This document shows, one piece after another, positions 1 to 8,747 of a stretch of 64,000 nucleotides of DNA (within the stretch, counting starts at the first letter, position 1; every line of letters begins with the position of its first letter). The notes under the pieces were generated by a model that was given only the letters and a program-made list of their open reading frames with translations, did no database searches and was not told where the DNA came from. A program made the translations under genes and the position numbers. This stretch comes from Thermogemmatispora sp042408735 (GTDB lineage: Bacteria > Chloroflexota > Ktedonobacteria > Ktedonobacterales > Ktedonobacteraceae): positions 1 to 64,000 of the forward strand of contig NZ_JBHOQV010000187.1 of NCBI RefSeq assembly GCF_042408735.1, in the 5' to 3' direction.

Positions 1-63
1 GAACCCCAATCCTCCCACTGGCCCCACGATTTCCCACAGGGTGGGGGGAGGCTTCTTACTCAT
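1..63 (-). CDS. Partial hypothetical protein, N-terminus only
   Basis: A reading frame starts with ATG at 63 on the minus strand and stays open to the window edge; 21 codons are visible (begins MSKKPPPTLWEIVGP). It is preceded by AAGG, close to the ATG, and by two TATAAT boxes at 95-90 and 114-109. The fragment is proline-rich and then glycine-rich and is too short to assign to a family. It runs in the same direction as the response regulator at 491-1192 but appears to have its own promoter. Confidence 0.5.
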   Translation of the reverse strand, partial: MSKKPPPTLWEIVGPVGGLGF

Positions 64-108
64 CCTTATGTTGTCCCGCTTGTCTCACGATTATATCATA
101 CCGTGAGG

Positions 109-138
109 ATTATAGCATAAGGCTGACTGTCTGTGCAA
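109..138 (-). promoter_or_regulatory. Promoter of the left-edge gene
   Basis: On the minus strand TTGCAC (138-133) is followed after 18 bases by TATAAT (114-109). A second TATAAT lies at 95-90. Around the second box an inverted repeat CTCACG / CGTGAG (85-90 and 103-108) could be an operator. The rest of the stretch up to 490 shows no credible gene. Confidence 0.5.
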
Positions 139-490
139 CGCGGCCACAGCATCCCTCAAGCGCCTTCGCTCCCGGCTGGCTTCCTCCTCCAGGCCGCTCT
201 CTCGCCTTCAGAAAGCAAGCGCTCTGCCAATGTGGCACCCCGCCGATTGCGTATTTCTACGGATAGCCCTGCTCAAGTGAGCCAGGCTCCTCTTGCGAGT
301 AGGCGGCGCTTGCCTGCAAGAGGCAACCTCTTCTCTCTCGACGGGCATCTATTATTTGTGCAGCCTGGCGCGGCCCGGCTCGCTCCGCTCAGGCTGCTCC
401 CTTCCCTGGCGCGGCTTGGCCAGCCATCTGGCTGATCGGTAGGCGGACTGATTGGGCGGGGGGTGAGGGACCTTCGCGGGTCGGTCCCCT

Positions 491-1192
491 TCAGATCAGC
501 TTGCGGTCCCGGGCCTTGCTGGCCGCCTGGGTGCGGTTGGCCACCTGCAGCTTGCTCAGGATGTTGGAGACGTGGTTTTTGACGGTGCCCTCAGCCAGGC
601 ACAGTTGCTGAGCGATCTCGCGATTGCTGGCCCCCTGAGCCAGCAGACGCAGGACCTCTCGTTCGCGGGCGCTCAGCTCCTCCAAGGCGCTCTCGGCGCT
701 TCGGAGCCGGTCGCGAACTCCTCTTTCGCGCCGGCTAAACTCGATGAGCAGCTTGCTAGCGATGCTCGGCTGAATGAAAGGCTCTCCCTGGGCGACGCGG
801 CGGATGGCGGCAGCCAGCTCCTCGGCGGGCAGGTCCTTCAGCACGTAGCCCCTGGCTCCGACTTTGATGGATTCGAGCACGTAATCGTCGTAGTCGTAGG
901 TGGTCAGCATGATAATCCTGGCGTCTGGGTAGGCGCTCAGAATAGCGGCGCTGGCTTCAACCCCGCTCATCAAGGGCATCTGGATATCCATCAAGACGAT
1001 ATCTGGTCCCAAGCCGGCCTGGCGCAGCTCGCGATAGCGCCTGACCGCCTCCTCGCCGTTGGCGGCCTCTCCAACGACCTCCATGCCTGGCTCCAGGTCG
1101 AGAATGGTGCGCAGGCCCTGGCGCATCAGCGTCTGGTCCTCGCAGAGGAGTAGTCTGATGATCGTTGGCGATGGAGCGGATGAAGCTGACAA
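491..1192 (-). CDS. NarL/FixJ (LuxR-type) response regulator
   Basis: A two-component response regulator of 233 residues that would be phosphorylated by a sensor histidine kinase and bind DNA. The receiver domain (about 12-130) shows the acidic pair E18-D19, phospho-acceptor D69 in VLMDIQMP, T97/T98 and K119 in YVLKD. The C-terminal LuxR-type helix-turn-helix (about 165-225) has the usual SAREREVLRLLAQG and NREIAQQL motifs. I chose the TTG start at 1192 because a perfect AAAGGAGG lies six bases upstream (1206-1199); an ATG at 1219 would add nine residues but lies upstream of that ribosome site. No kinase gene is adjacent inside the window, so signal and regulon are unknown. Confidence 0.9.
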   Translation of the reverse strand: MSASSAPSPTIIRLLLCEDQTLMRQGLRTILDLEPGMEVVGEAANGEEAVRRYRELRQAGLGPDIVLMDIQMPLMSGVEASAAILSAYPDARIIMLTTYDYDDYVLESIKVGARGYVLKDLPAEELAAAIRRVAQGEPFIQPSIASKLLIEFSRRERGVRDRLRSAESALEELSAREREVLRLLAQGASNREIAQQLCLAEGTVKNHVSNILSKLQVANRTQAASKARDRKLI

Positions 1193-1394
1193 TGCTGACC
1201 TCCTTTGGGTGCTCGGCATGGCTCCTGCTGGCCGCTTTGGAGTCTCTCCCTCTCTCCCTCCCTCTCCTTACACCCTGACTTTCTCTTCCTATGAATATTT
1301 TATCTCCTCTGTTGAGAGATGAACAGTGAGATTTCTGCTGCGCGCACAAATTTTGTCCAGACTTAACGGGTTCTTTGAAGGAATTTTACATAGC

Positions 1395-1400
1395 TATAAT
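1395..1400 (+). promoter_or_regulatory. Possible -10 box before the GT4 gene
   Basis: TATAAT lies about 180 bases before the glycosyltransferase start. A -35 is not clear: TTGAAG at 1375 leaves a 14-base spacer and TTCTTT at 1371 leaves 18. The 1193-1576 spacer holds no other recognisable feature. Confidence 0.35.
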
Positions 1401-1576
1401 GCTGCTGACTGAAGATTCTTCATGAGGAGGCGTGGCGGCAAGGACCTGACCGTTCCCGGTACATTGCCAGCCCTTGCGCGCTCTGCAGCTGCGGCTGCCG
1501 GAGAGCCATCCAAAGGGCGAGGCGAGGCCGAAAGATGTCCTAAGCGGTGCGGAGCAGCAAACACAGGAGGACTGCT

Positions 1577-2746
1577 ATGCGGGTCGCCGTCATTACGGAG
1601 AATTTTCTGCCCAAGCTGGATGGGGTCACGCGCACGCTGGCGCGATTGCTCGCCCATCTGGAGGCCACCGGTCATCGGGCAATCTTGTTAGGCCCGCGCT
1701 GTGGAATGCGGGAGTATGCTGGTGCTGAGATTGTGACAACGCCGGGTATCCCGCTCCCTTTCTACCCAGAACTCAGATTCAACTTTTTCCGTCCTCTCTT
1801 TGTGAAGAAGCTCCAGGACTTCCAGCCGGATGTCATCCACGTTGTCGATCCCGTCGTGCTGGGCGCGGTGGGGGTTGCCGTGGCCAGGTTGCTGCGGCGC
1901 CCCCTCGTCTCTTCATACCATACTAATCTCGCTGCCTACTGTCGCCATTTTGGTTTTCCCTGGCTGACGGGCCCGATGTGGCGCTACAATCGCTTTCTTC
2001 ACAATCATTGTGCCCTGACCTTCTGCCCGTCCCCTTCGACGGCCCGCGTCTTGCGCCAGCAGGGTTTTCAGCGTGTGCGCCTCTGGCCCCGGGGAGTGGA
2101 CGGCACGCTCTTTCGACCTGAGCGGCGCCGCCCGGCCTTGCGCGCTGCCTGGTTGGGGACCGAGGATGAGACCGACGAGCGCTGTGTTTTGCTCTATGTG
2201 GGGCGTATCTCGCGCGAGAAAAACCTCTTGCTGCTGGCAAACGCTTATCGCCAGATGGACCATCGCCGCTGCCATCTGGTCGTTGTCGGTGGGGGGCCGG
2301 CTCTGGCTGAATTGCGCCAGGCCCTGGCTGGGCTACCGGTCACTTTTACCGGCTACCTGACCGGCGAAGCCCTGGCCGAAGCCTATGCCTCTGCTGACAT
2401 CTTTGCCTTCCCATCGACCACTGAGACCTTCGGTCAGGTGGTCCTTGAGGCCCTGGCCTCGGGCCTGCCGGTCGTTGCTCTCCAGGCCGAAGGAGTCTGT
2501 GATCTGGTGGTGCAGCACGAGCATGGCCTGTTGCTCGACCCCGCTGGCCTTAGTCCCTCGGCCCAGGTCGTCGCTTATCGGCGTCTCTTAGAGCGCCTGG
2601 TCTATGAGCGATCGACGCGAGAACGTATGCGCTACGCTGCCCTGGCTCAGGCCGCCAGATACAGCTGGTCTGAGGCGATGGAGTCTCTGCTGCGCGGCTA
2701 TGAAGAGGTCATTCGGCAGACGGAGCAGACGCTCCTGGCGGCCTGA
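1577..2746 (+). CDS. GT4-family glycosyltransferase
   Basis: A GT-B fold glycosyltransferase of 389 residues, resembling alpha-mannosyltransferases (PimB/MgtA type) that transfer a sugar from a nucleotide donor to a lipid or polyprenol at the cytoplasmic face of the membrane. The N-terminus TENFLPKLDGVTRTL and the SYHTNL..Y segment match the acceptor domain. The C-terminal half carries YVGRISREKN and the donor-site motif TETFGQVVLEALASGLPVVA. The ATG at 1577 is preceded by AGGAGG (1566-1571), so the in-frame ATG ten codons earlier is unlikely. It is followed 96 bases later by a PAP2-like membrane protein on the same strand, suggesting a small membrane-lipid or glycan operon. The exact substrate cannot be read from sequence. 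Confidence 0.9.
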   Translation: MRVAVITENFLPKLDGVTRTLARLLAHLEATGHRAILLGPRCGMREYAGAEIVTTPGIPLPFYPELRFNFFRPLFVKKLQDFQPDVIHVVDPVVLGAVGVAVARLLRRPLVSSYHTNLAAYCRHFGFPWLTGPMWRYNRFLHNHCALTFCPSPSTARVLRQQGFQRVRLWPRGVDGTLFRPERRRPALRAAWLGTEDETDERCVLLYVGRISREKNLLLLANAYRQMDHRRCHLVVVGGGPALAELRQALAGLPVTFTGYLTGEALAEAYASADIFAFPSTTETFGQVVLEALASGLPVVALQAEGVCDLVVQHEHGLLLDPAGLSPSAQVVAYRRLLERLVYERSTRERMRYAALAQAARYSWSEAMESLLRGYEEVIRQTEQTLLAA

Positions 2747-2842
2747 GCCTGTTCGCTGCGCCTCCTGCCTGAGAGGAGTGCCTGGCGGGAGATCTCTGTC
2801 GACCTCTCATGGATCTCTGGGCTGAAGTTATCAGGAAGAAAG

Positions 2843-3535
2843 ATGCCAATGCCTGAGAAAACCACTCTTGATCGAGCTGGCGGACCCCTGGTTCTGCTTC
2901 GACAGTCCCAGGAGCTTGCTCGGCCTGAAGGGCCGCCAGCAGGACACTCAGCTCATCTGCTGGGCTTTGCCCGCGGGATTTCGCTCTTGCTTTCGCCGGC
3001 GGCGATCTCGGTGCCCTTTGTGCTGCTGGTGGCCCTCTACCGCTCGTCCTCGGCCTGGCCCGCGCTTGGCTTCGCCCTGCTGACCCTGGCCTTTGTTTGC
3101 GCCGGTCCCTTACTCTATGTCCTTCTGGCCTGGCGTCTGGGGATAGTGAGCGACCTGGACCTCACGCGGCGCCAGGAGCGCTGGCATCCCTTTCTCGCTG
3201 GCCTGCTCTCTTATGCCCTGGGCCTGTTCCTGTTGCTCTGGCTGCATGCCCCCCGCAGCCTGGAGCTGGCGCTCAGTCTAACGCTGCTGGTGGGGCTGCT
3301 GCTCCTGCTTATTACCTGTTGGTGGAAAATTAGCATTCATGCGGCGGCGCTGGCCGGCGCGGCCACGCTCCTGACCGCTCTCTATGGTCTGATCTTCCTG
3401 CCTTCCTTCCTGCTGCTGGCCCTGGTCTGTTGGTCACGTGTAGCTCTGGGTCGTCATACGCCCGCCCAGGTGATTGCTGGGGCCTTGCTCAGCATGGGCC
3501 TGGCGCTCGCTCTCCTGCTGCTGGTGGGCCTCTGA
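2843..3535 (+). CDS. PAP2-like integral membrane protein
   Basis: A very hydrophobic protein of 230 residues with about six predicted membrane helices, resembling the PAP2 / lipid phosphatase superfamily. The family signatures can be traced but are degenerate: LTRRQERWHPF where KxxxxxxRP is expected, KISIHAA where PSGH is expected, and SRVALGRHTPAQVIAG for the third motif SRxxxxxHxxxD, which ends in G rather than D. It may act on lipid phosphates or may have lost phosphatase activity. It follows the GT4 gene closely, with an AGGAAG just upstream of the ATG. Start could also be the ATG at 2849. Confidence 0.7.
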   Translation: MPMPEKTTLDRAGGPLVLLRQSQELARPEGPPAGHSAHLLGFARGISLLLSPAAISVPFVLLVALYRSSSAWPALGFALLTLAFVCAGPLLYVLLAWRLGIVSDLDLTRRQERWHPFLAGLLSYALGLFLLLWLHAPRSLELALSLTLLVGLLLLLITCWWKISIHAAALAGAATLLTALYGLIFLPSFLLLALVCWSRVALGRHTPAQVIAGALLSMGLALALLLLVGL

Positions 3536-3950
3536 GTCTGTGCCCAACCCTCCCTTCGTTGGACCTGGTTTCTTTTTCCCTCTCTTGACTTCCTTTGCTC
3601 CTGCTTTCTATACTGCTCCAGAATAATTCCTAAAAGCCTGGACAAAATTTTGCCTGTTATATTTATTTAAATTTTTATGAAAGATCTGAAGCATCTAAAA
3701 TGCTTCCATACGGTTCTTGTGCTGGGCAGGGTGGGCGGTTGGGGGTGGCTGGGTGGCTGGCATGGGCGAGGCATGGGCGAGATAGCCTTGCGCGAGACCG
3801 GAGTTGCCTGGGCGATGGCTTGCCAGAAGGCAACTAATTCGGATAGACTGAGGGAAGGAACCTGGTGATGCTCAGCGAGCCTGGTTTCGCTGTACTGTTA
3901 TGCTGTCTCAGCACATGCCCGTTGTCTGATCTGGTAAGGAGAGTCTGGCT
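3536..3950. other. Intergenic spacer, no gene seen
   Basis: A 415-base gap. It holds a short hairpin (GAAGCAT / ATGCTTC, 3687-3705) without a T-run and two tandem short duplications near 3740-3782 (GGCTGGGT-like and GCATGGGCGAG-like). No convincing promoter pair or coding frame is visible. Confidence 0.4.
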
Positions 3951-4934
3951 GTGAGTCAACATCAGGGTTTGAGCGTGCTCTGTACCTTCCCCTTCGACGA
4001 AGAAGCGCTAGGGAAGATTCGCCGGGCGGCTCAGGGCGAGGTTGTGCTCGCCACGCGGGATGAGGAACTGGCCGCGCATGCCGAGAGCGCCGAGATCATC
4101 TGCGGCTTCTGGCTACCCAAGAACATCCGCCAGTTGGCCCCGCGCTTGCGCTGGCTGCAGTTTGCCGGGGCGGGCGTTGATGGCCTGCGCGACACGGGCC
4201 TGCTTGATCCGGCCAGTGGGGTGATTGTCACGACCGCTTCAGGCATCCATGCCTCAACCATTGGGGAATATGTCTTTGGCAGCATGATCATGTTCAATCG
4301 CTCCTGGCCTGAGCTGGTGCGCCTGCAGGACCGCCATATTTGGGGAAATACGGCCTGGTATCATTTGCGCACACAGGAACTCTATGGGCAGACCCTGGGG
4401 ATCATCGGGGTCGGCAGCATTGGTCGCTACGTTGCACGTCTGGGCCGGGCCTTCGGCATGCGCGTTCTGGGAGTGAGGCGTTCGGCCAGGGGAGGCGAGC
4501 AAGATCAGGATGTCGAGCGCTATTATTCCTTCAGCCAACTGCGAGAGATGTTGCCGCTCTGCGATTACGTTGTGATCGCCACGCCCCTGACGCCAGAGAC
4601 AGAGCACCTGATCGGCGAGCCGGAGCTGCGGGCCATGCGTCGCACCGCCTACCTGGTCAATGTGGCGCGGGGACGCGTCATCGATGAGCAGGCCCTCATT
4701 CGCGCCCTGCGCGAGGGCTGGATAGCCGGGGCCGGCCTGGATGTCACCGAGGTGGAGCCGCTGCCCCAGGACAGTCCGCTCTATTCGCTGCCCAACGTCA
4801 TTCTGACGCCCCATCTCTCGGGCGAAAGCGTCCACTACGGTGCCCGCCTGGCTGAGCTTTTCGTCGATAATCTGCAGCGTTATCGCCGTGGCGAGCCGCT
4901 GCGCAATCGCTACGATCCGGAACGCGGCTACTGA
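3951..4934 (+). CDS. D-2-hydroxyacid dehydrogenase family protein
   Basis: An NAD(P)-dependent D-isomer 2-hydroxyacid dehydrogenase of 327 residues, a normal length for the family. The Rossmann motif is LGIIGVGSIGRYVARLGRAFG (about 147-167). The three catalytic positions are visible as R in LVNVARGRVID, E in DVTEVEPLP and H in LTPHLSG. The N-terminal domain contains LQFAGAGVD, common in the GyaR/SerA-like group. The GTG start follows AAGGAG at suitable spacing. It stands alone, so the oxo-acid it reduces (glyoxylate, hydroxypyruvate, phenylpyruvate or other) cannot be inferred. Confidence 0.88.
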   Translation: MSQHQGLSVLCTFPFDEEALGKIRRAAQGEVVLATRDEELAAHAESAEIICGFWLPKNIRQLAPRLRWLQFAGAGVDGLRDTGLLDPASGVIVTTASGIHASTIGEYVFGSMIMFNRSWPELVRLQDRHIWGNTAWYHLRTQELYGQTLGIIGVGSIGRYVARLGRAFGMRVLGVRRSARGGEQDQDVERYYSFSQLREMLPLCDYVVIATPLTPETEHLIGEPELRAMRRTAYLVNVARGRVIDEQALIRALREGWIAGAGLDVTEVEPLPQDSPLYSLPNVILTPHLSGESVHYGARLAELFVDNLQRYRRGEPLRNRYDPERGY

Positions 4935-5376
4935 CCCTCTGGGCAGCGAGGGAGGAGCGCCGTCCGGGTGGGTCAGGTGGGCAGATAGAGAGGTGTGGGA
5001 AGCTGTCATCGCTCGATGAAAGAGGGGAAAAGCCAGCCAGCAACGGCCCGCCCGCTGGAGTGGGGGTGCGACGGCGCCTCCTGTCGTTCAAAACCTCTCA
5101 TCTGAGCTGACCTCGGTCTGGCAGCGAGGTAGACGACAGTGACCCTTTTCCTGCCCTGGGACCCTGTCCTCTCTGGCAAGCAGCGTTTACAATTGCTGAA
5201 AGAGGGCAGAGGTCGCTTGTCGGTTTGGGGCCAGGCGAACGGGCGAAGCGGAAGAAGAGCGTTGGACGCAGCCCAAGCGAGGGAGTGCTTGAGCAGCATC
5301 TTTCGCATAAAAAGAGGCGAATAGATTATCAGAAGGGAGCAAGACACTCTTCACCTAGGGGTAAAGAGGAGGTCCG
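4935..5376. other. Intergenic spacer, no gene seen
   Basis: A 442-base spacer before the DUF3090 gene. A promoter must lie here because the upstream gene is unrelated, but no clean -35/-10 pair stands out. No coding frame has support. Confidence 0.4.
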
Positions 5377-5997
5377 ATGAGCAAAGATTTAGGTCTGGTG
5401 GAACTACTAGGCGCGGATGCCGTTGGCCCACCGGGACAGCGTCGCTTTCGCCTGTTTGCGCGCAGCGAGAGCGGCACAGCCGTGATGTGGATGGAAAAGA
5501 TGCAGCTTAACGAGCTGGGGCTAGCCATCGATCGCCTGCTGACCCAAGTAACGCAGGGCAAGATTCTGCGCGTCGAGGCGCGGGCCAGGCAAGAAGGCGA
5601 AGAAGAAGAAGAAGTGCCAGTAGGCATGCCTGCCGATTTCCCCCTGGTTCCCGACGAAGAATTTCAGGTAGCCCAGCTAAAGCTCAGCTATGACTTCCGT
5701 CGAGAGCTGATCATTCTCATGGTGGTCCCTCTGGAGATCATCATGGAGACAGGTCAAGAGCTGCGCGGGCGCGTTCGAGAAGATCGGGCGGTCACTCTCT
5801 CCTTCACCCATGCTCAGGCCCAGGCTCTGACCGGCATGATCACACGCGTGGTCTCCGCGGGTCGACCGGTCTGTCCTTTCTGCCATATGCCGCTAGAGGG
5901 AGGACCCCACATGTGTGAGAAGCAGAATGGTCATCGCCAGATCATTCAGTTACTCGAGGAGGAGGACGACGACGATGACGAAGAAGAGGGGGATTAG
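5377..5997 (+). CDS. DUF3090 family protein
   Basis: Matches the DUF3090 family of Actinobacteria and Chloroflexota (about 180-200 residues). It opens with a phenylalanine-rich segment (GQRRFRLFARSESGTAVMWMEKMQL), has a central acidic loop (residues about 70-80) and ends in a zinc-ribbon-like CPFCHMPLEGGPHMCEKQNGH where CxxC, H and C could bind one metal. The tail is a run of acidic residues. In actinobacteria this family usually sits beside a predicted kinase-like protein and a phosphatase; neither neighbour is present here. Biochemical function is unknown. Confidence 0.85.
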   Translation: MSKDLGLVELLGADAVGPPGQRRFRLFARSESGTAVMWMEKMQLNELGLAIDRLLTQVTQGKILRVEARARQEGEEEEEVPVGMPADFPLVPDEEFQVAQLKLSYDFRRELIILMVVPLEIIMETGQELRGRVREDRAVTLSFTHAQAQALTGMITRVVSAGRPVCPFCHMPLEGGPHMCEKQNGHRQIIQLLEEEDDDDDEEEGD

Positions 5998-6496
5998 CAG
6001 GTCGTAAGCCGGCTGCTGCCGCGGGACGAGGAGAGGCAGGCTCACACTTGCCGAGGGAGAAGACAATGAGTGAGTGAGCGAGCAAGCAAGCAAGTGAGCA
6101 AGCCATTGGCCGGCCTCGTCCTGGCAAGCCGGCCGGCGGCGGCAGACAAAAGACCAACGGCGACCAGTCCGGCCACTGGGCTGCCAGACCGGCCAGGGAA
6201 GCGGCAAAAGTGCTGGAGGCCACTGACTTGCGGGCGCAAGGCACTCTATCCAGCGGAAGCCTCAAGGCAGTCCGATGCACTGGCCAGGGACCGCCGGGCC
6301 AGAGAAGCAGAGCGAGCAGGCCAGGGACCCGTCAGCCCTCTTCCTTGCCTTCGTTGGGGGAGGAAGCTCCGCCGGGCCTGGGGCCATCTGCGAGCAGCCA
6401 GTCAGGTCATGGCTGCTACGAAGGGTAAGCGGGCGGACGGGCTAGCCCGCCTCAGCGGCTGGTTGAACGAACGAGCGGACGAGCGCAGATCTTCAA
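5998..6496. other. Intergenic spacer between convergent genes
   Basis: A 499-base spacer between the plus-strand DUF3090 gene and the minus-strand pair. It contains a striking 4-bp-phased tract (6068-6103, entered separately) and shorter GAAC/GAGC tetrads near 6464-6485. No gene or clear terminator is seen. Confidence 0.4.
6068..6103. repeat. Tetranucleotide-phased tract (RAGY)9
   Basis: Nine consecutive tetrads all fit purine-A-G-pyrimidine: GAGT GAGT GAGC GAGC AAGC, then AAGC AAGT GAGC AAGC. It is a degenerate microsatellite in a non-coding spacer, of a kind that recurs in other spacers of this window. Confidence 0.7.
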
Positions 6497-6907
6497 TCAA
6501 TCGGTACAGAGATACTTATTTGCCTTTTGCAAATACAGCTCCTCGTTCCCCTCGATCATCAACTTATGGAGGACGACGATATCGGCGTCCGGCAGATTTT
6601 CCACTGGCTGAAGGCAGAGGCGCATTGTCGCGCGTCCATTTTCGATGACCTGGACGAAACCCCTGCCGCGAGGCACGCGATAGATGCGCTGGGGGGCGGT
6701 AGGGCTAGGCACCTCCAGATAGCCATGCCAGAGGAGCTGGCGGAACTGCTCGGGCGTCAGGATATCGCGCAACAGGTCGGAGGCCCGTCGCTCGGCCCGT
6801 GACCAGCCCCGTAAATATGGCTGAGTGATCAGCCAGACAACGGCTCCCATCGCGGTGGCGATGATCACCCAGTCCAGGATAGTGAGGATCTCAGAGATCA
6901 AGCTCAT
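6497..6907 (-). CDS. Hypothetical membrane-anchored protein
   Basis: 136 residues. An N-terminal hydrophobic helix (about 5-28, ILDWVIIATAMGAVVWLI) is followed by a soluble basic domain with YLRGWSRAERRASDLLRDILTPEQFRQLL and RIYRVPRGRGFVQVIENG. I do not recognise a family. Its ATG overlaps the stop codon of the upstream gene (ATGA at 6904-6907), so the two are translationally coupled. The domain order suggests a membrane-tethered small protein facing the cytoplasm. Confidence 0.75.
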   Translation of the reverse strand: MSLISEILTILDWVIIATAMGAVVWLITQPYLRGWSRAERRASDLLRDILTPEQFRQLLWHGYLEVPSPTAPQRIYRVPRGRGFVQVIENGRATMRLCLQPVENLPDADIVVLHKLMIEGNEELYLQKANKYLCTD

Positions 6908-7149
6908 CCACCGACAACGCGCGGAACCATGATAATCTGCTCGGCGGTTGCGTCAAACTGATCGATGCGCTGAGCAGGCTTCCCGGGCTCGACACGAAAA
7001 GCAGTGGCTCCCCTGGCGCGCTCCTGGGCGAAAATGCGCTCAGCTTCTCGCACGGCGGCCAGTGCTTCGGGGTCACCTGCCAGGACCTTCTGCTCATCCC
7101 AGGTGACACGATCATCACCGCGCCGTGACATCACCCGTAGCATTCCCAC
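6904..7149 (-). CDS. Hypothetical small protein, coupled to the next gene
   Basis: 81 residues, charged and helical (EQKVLAGDPEALAAVREAERIFAQERARG), with no membrane segment and no recognised family. A GGAGGAA ribosome site precedes the ATG. It overlaps the downstream membrane protein by four bases and shares the promoter at 7479-7451. Confidence 0.7.
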   Translation of the reverse strand: MGMLRVMSRRGDDRVTWDEQKVLAGDPEALAAVREAERIFAQERARGATAFRVEPGKPAQRIDQFDATAEQIIMVPRVVGG

Positions 7150-7450
7150 GGTTGTTCCTCCTTCGTCGCTTGCACCATCGAGGATGGTGGCTGACTAACG
7201 AACCTTCCAGTGAGTGAACGCATGATCTTCTGGCTACAAGCTCCCGCTCAGGTACCGGCAACTGCCCTGGGGGCCTCAGCACCAGGTCTGGTGTCCCTTC
7301 CCTTCCTGGGTGGAGAGGGAAGCGAAGCCTGATGCTCCACGCCTCTTACGGCTCACGTCGCAAAGCGGTTGGAGGCGCTCCCCTAAAGCGAGCCCTGCAG
7401 TGCCTGCAGCACAGCCCTTTCTGGCGTGGGTAAGCGCTCTACTACCTACT

Positions 7451-7479
7451 ATTGTACCGGTGAAGATGCAAGTCGTCAA
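7451..7479 (-). promoter_or_regulatory. Promoter of the 7149 operon
   Basis: On the minus strand TTGACG (7479-7474), a 17-base spacer and TACAAT (7456-7451). Transcription would start near 7444, giving a leader of roughly 295 bases before the ATG at 7149. Within that leader, close to the gene, is an inverted repeat CACCATC-GAG-GATGGTG (7173-7189). The remainder of 7150-7626 has no gene. Confidence 0.65.
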
Positions 7480-7626
7480 TGGTTATCTCATAATGTATCA
7501 GCTTTATTGCATCAGATGACCTCATGCCGTCCAATCTTGCCCGCTGGGCGGGCGGACGAGCCGGGCGCTCGATCTGGTTGCCGCCCTGCCCGGCGGAGCC
7601 AGGAAGAGGAGGAAGAAACAGTCTGA

Positions 7627-8472
7627 CTAATGGGAGGTAGTAAAGATAATGCCCACCGTGCCGGGCCCTGTATGCGTGCCGAGGACGGCGCCCAGCTTAT
7701 AGCGCGGGATGGGCTGGGGATAGACGGCCTTCATCGCGGTGGCGAGCTGCTCCCCCAGCTCGTCGCTCGACTCCACAATGACCACCTCATCTACTGGGCA
7801 GGCTTCCTGGAAGAGCTGGGCCACGCGCTCGTAGGCTTTAGCGCGCGTGCGCGGGCGCTCCACAGGGACCACCTCGCCGGCCTGGATCCCGATAATTGGC
7901 TTGAAGCTCAGCATCGTGCCCAAGAAGGCGCTGGCACGTCCAATGCGCCCCCCGCGGCGCAGATGCTCCAGATTATCCAGCACGCCCAGGATGCGCGTTC
8001 GCCGCAGGCGGTCGATCAGGCGCTCCTTGATGGAGGCCAGATCATCGCCGCGCTGAGCCTCCTCGGCGGCGTGCATGACCGCCATGCCGATCCCGAGGCT
8101 GATGCTCTCTGAATCCACGACCTCAATGGGAATATGTTGCAGCTCCGGCGGCAGAGCGGCCCGCGCCGCGCAGGCTGACTGGTATGTGCCACTGAATTTC
8201 GCCGACAGATGGACCGAAAGAATGGCCTCAGCGCCTTCCTCGATCAAACGCTGGTAAACGGCGAGGAAATCGGCGGGTGTTGGCTGTGAGGTACGGGGGA
8301 AATCTTTGCTCTCCTCTAGCTTCTTAAAAAAGCCCGTTGTATCCAGATCAACCCCGTCCAGATACTCTTCGCTGCCGAAAATAACTTTGAGAGGAACAAC
8401 GCTGATTCCCAGGGCCGCGGCCCGTTCTTTGGGGAGATCCGCCGTGCTATCGGTGACGATGCGGACGGCCAT
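7627..8472 (-). CDS. DegV family fatty-acid-binding protein
   Basis: 281 residues, a typical DegV length. DegV proteins bind a fatty acid and, in Firmicutes, act as FakB subunits that present it to the kinase FakA. Family landmarks are VRIVTDSTADLP at the N-terminus, the SAKFSGTYQSA loop, VVDSESISLGIG and the C-terminal THTGPGTVGI. The ATG at 8472 is preceded by AGGAGG, which favours it over a start further upstream. The next gene upstream is the DAK2/YloV protein, a FakA homologue, so the pair plausibly form a fatty-acid kinase system; Asp23 completes the cluster. A 26-base perfect palindrome lies 33 bases before the start. Confidence 0.9.
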   Translation of the reverse strand: MAVRIVTDSTADLPKERAAALGISVVPLKVIFGSEEYLDGVDLDTTGFFKKLEESKDFPRTSQPTPADFLAVYQRLIEEGAEAILSVHLSAKFSGTYQSACAARAALPPELQHIPIEVVDSESISLGIGMAVMHAAEEAQRGDDLASIKERLIDRLRRTRILGVLDNLEHLRRGGRIGRASAFLGTMLSFKPIIGIQAGEVVPVERPRTRAKAYERVAQLFQEACPVDEVVIVESSDELGEQLATAMKAVYPQPIPRYKLGAVLGTHTGPGTVGIIFTTSH

Positions 8473-8504
8473 GAGGCACCTCCTGAACGCGAGAGAGTTG
8501 TCTG

Positions 8505-8530
8505 TACCATGTGCGCCGGCGCACATGGTA
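8505..8530. promoter_or_regulatory. 26-bp perfect palindrome before degV
   Basis: The left half is TACCATGTGCGCC and the right half GGCGCACATGGTA, with no mismatch and no central spacer. It lies 33 bases upstream of the degV ATG. It could be a dimeric repressor operator or, in RNA, a long stem that gates degV translation. The rest of the 275-base degV/yloV gap shows nothing else. Confidence 0.65.
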
Positions 8531-8747
8531 GGCTAAGCGTGGATAGGATAGGTTTGCCAGGGTAGCGGGAAAAGCGCCGGGACGAGGGTCACCCACTCAG
8601 TCAGTCCTGTTCTGGTCGGCTTAAGGCTCCGCACGGCGTGGCGCGACGTGGCACGGCAGAACGCGGACCGAGCGGGCCGGGCCGGGCCTGGCTTGCTGCT
8701 GCGCTTGCGCTGCCCTCCGCTGGCTGCGACTGGCTACCTGTCTTTCT

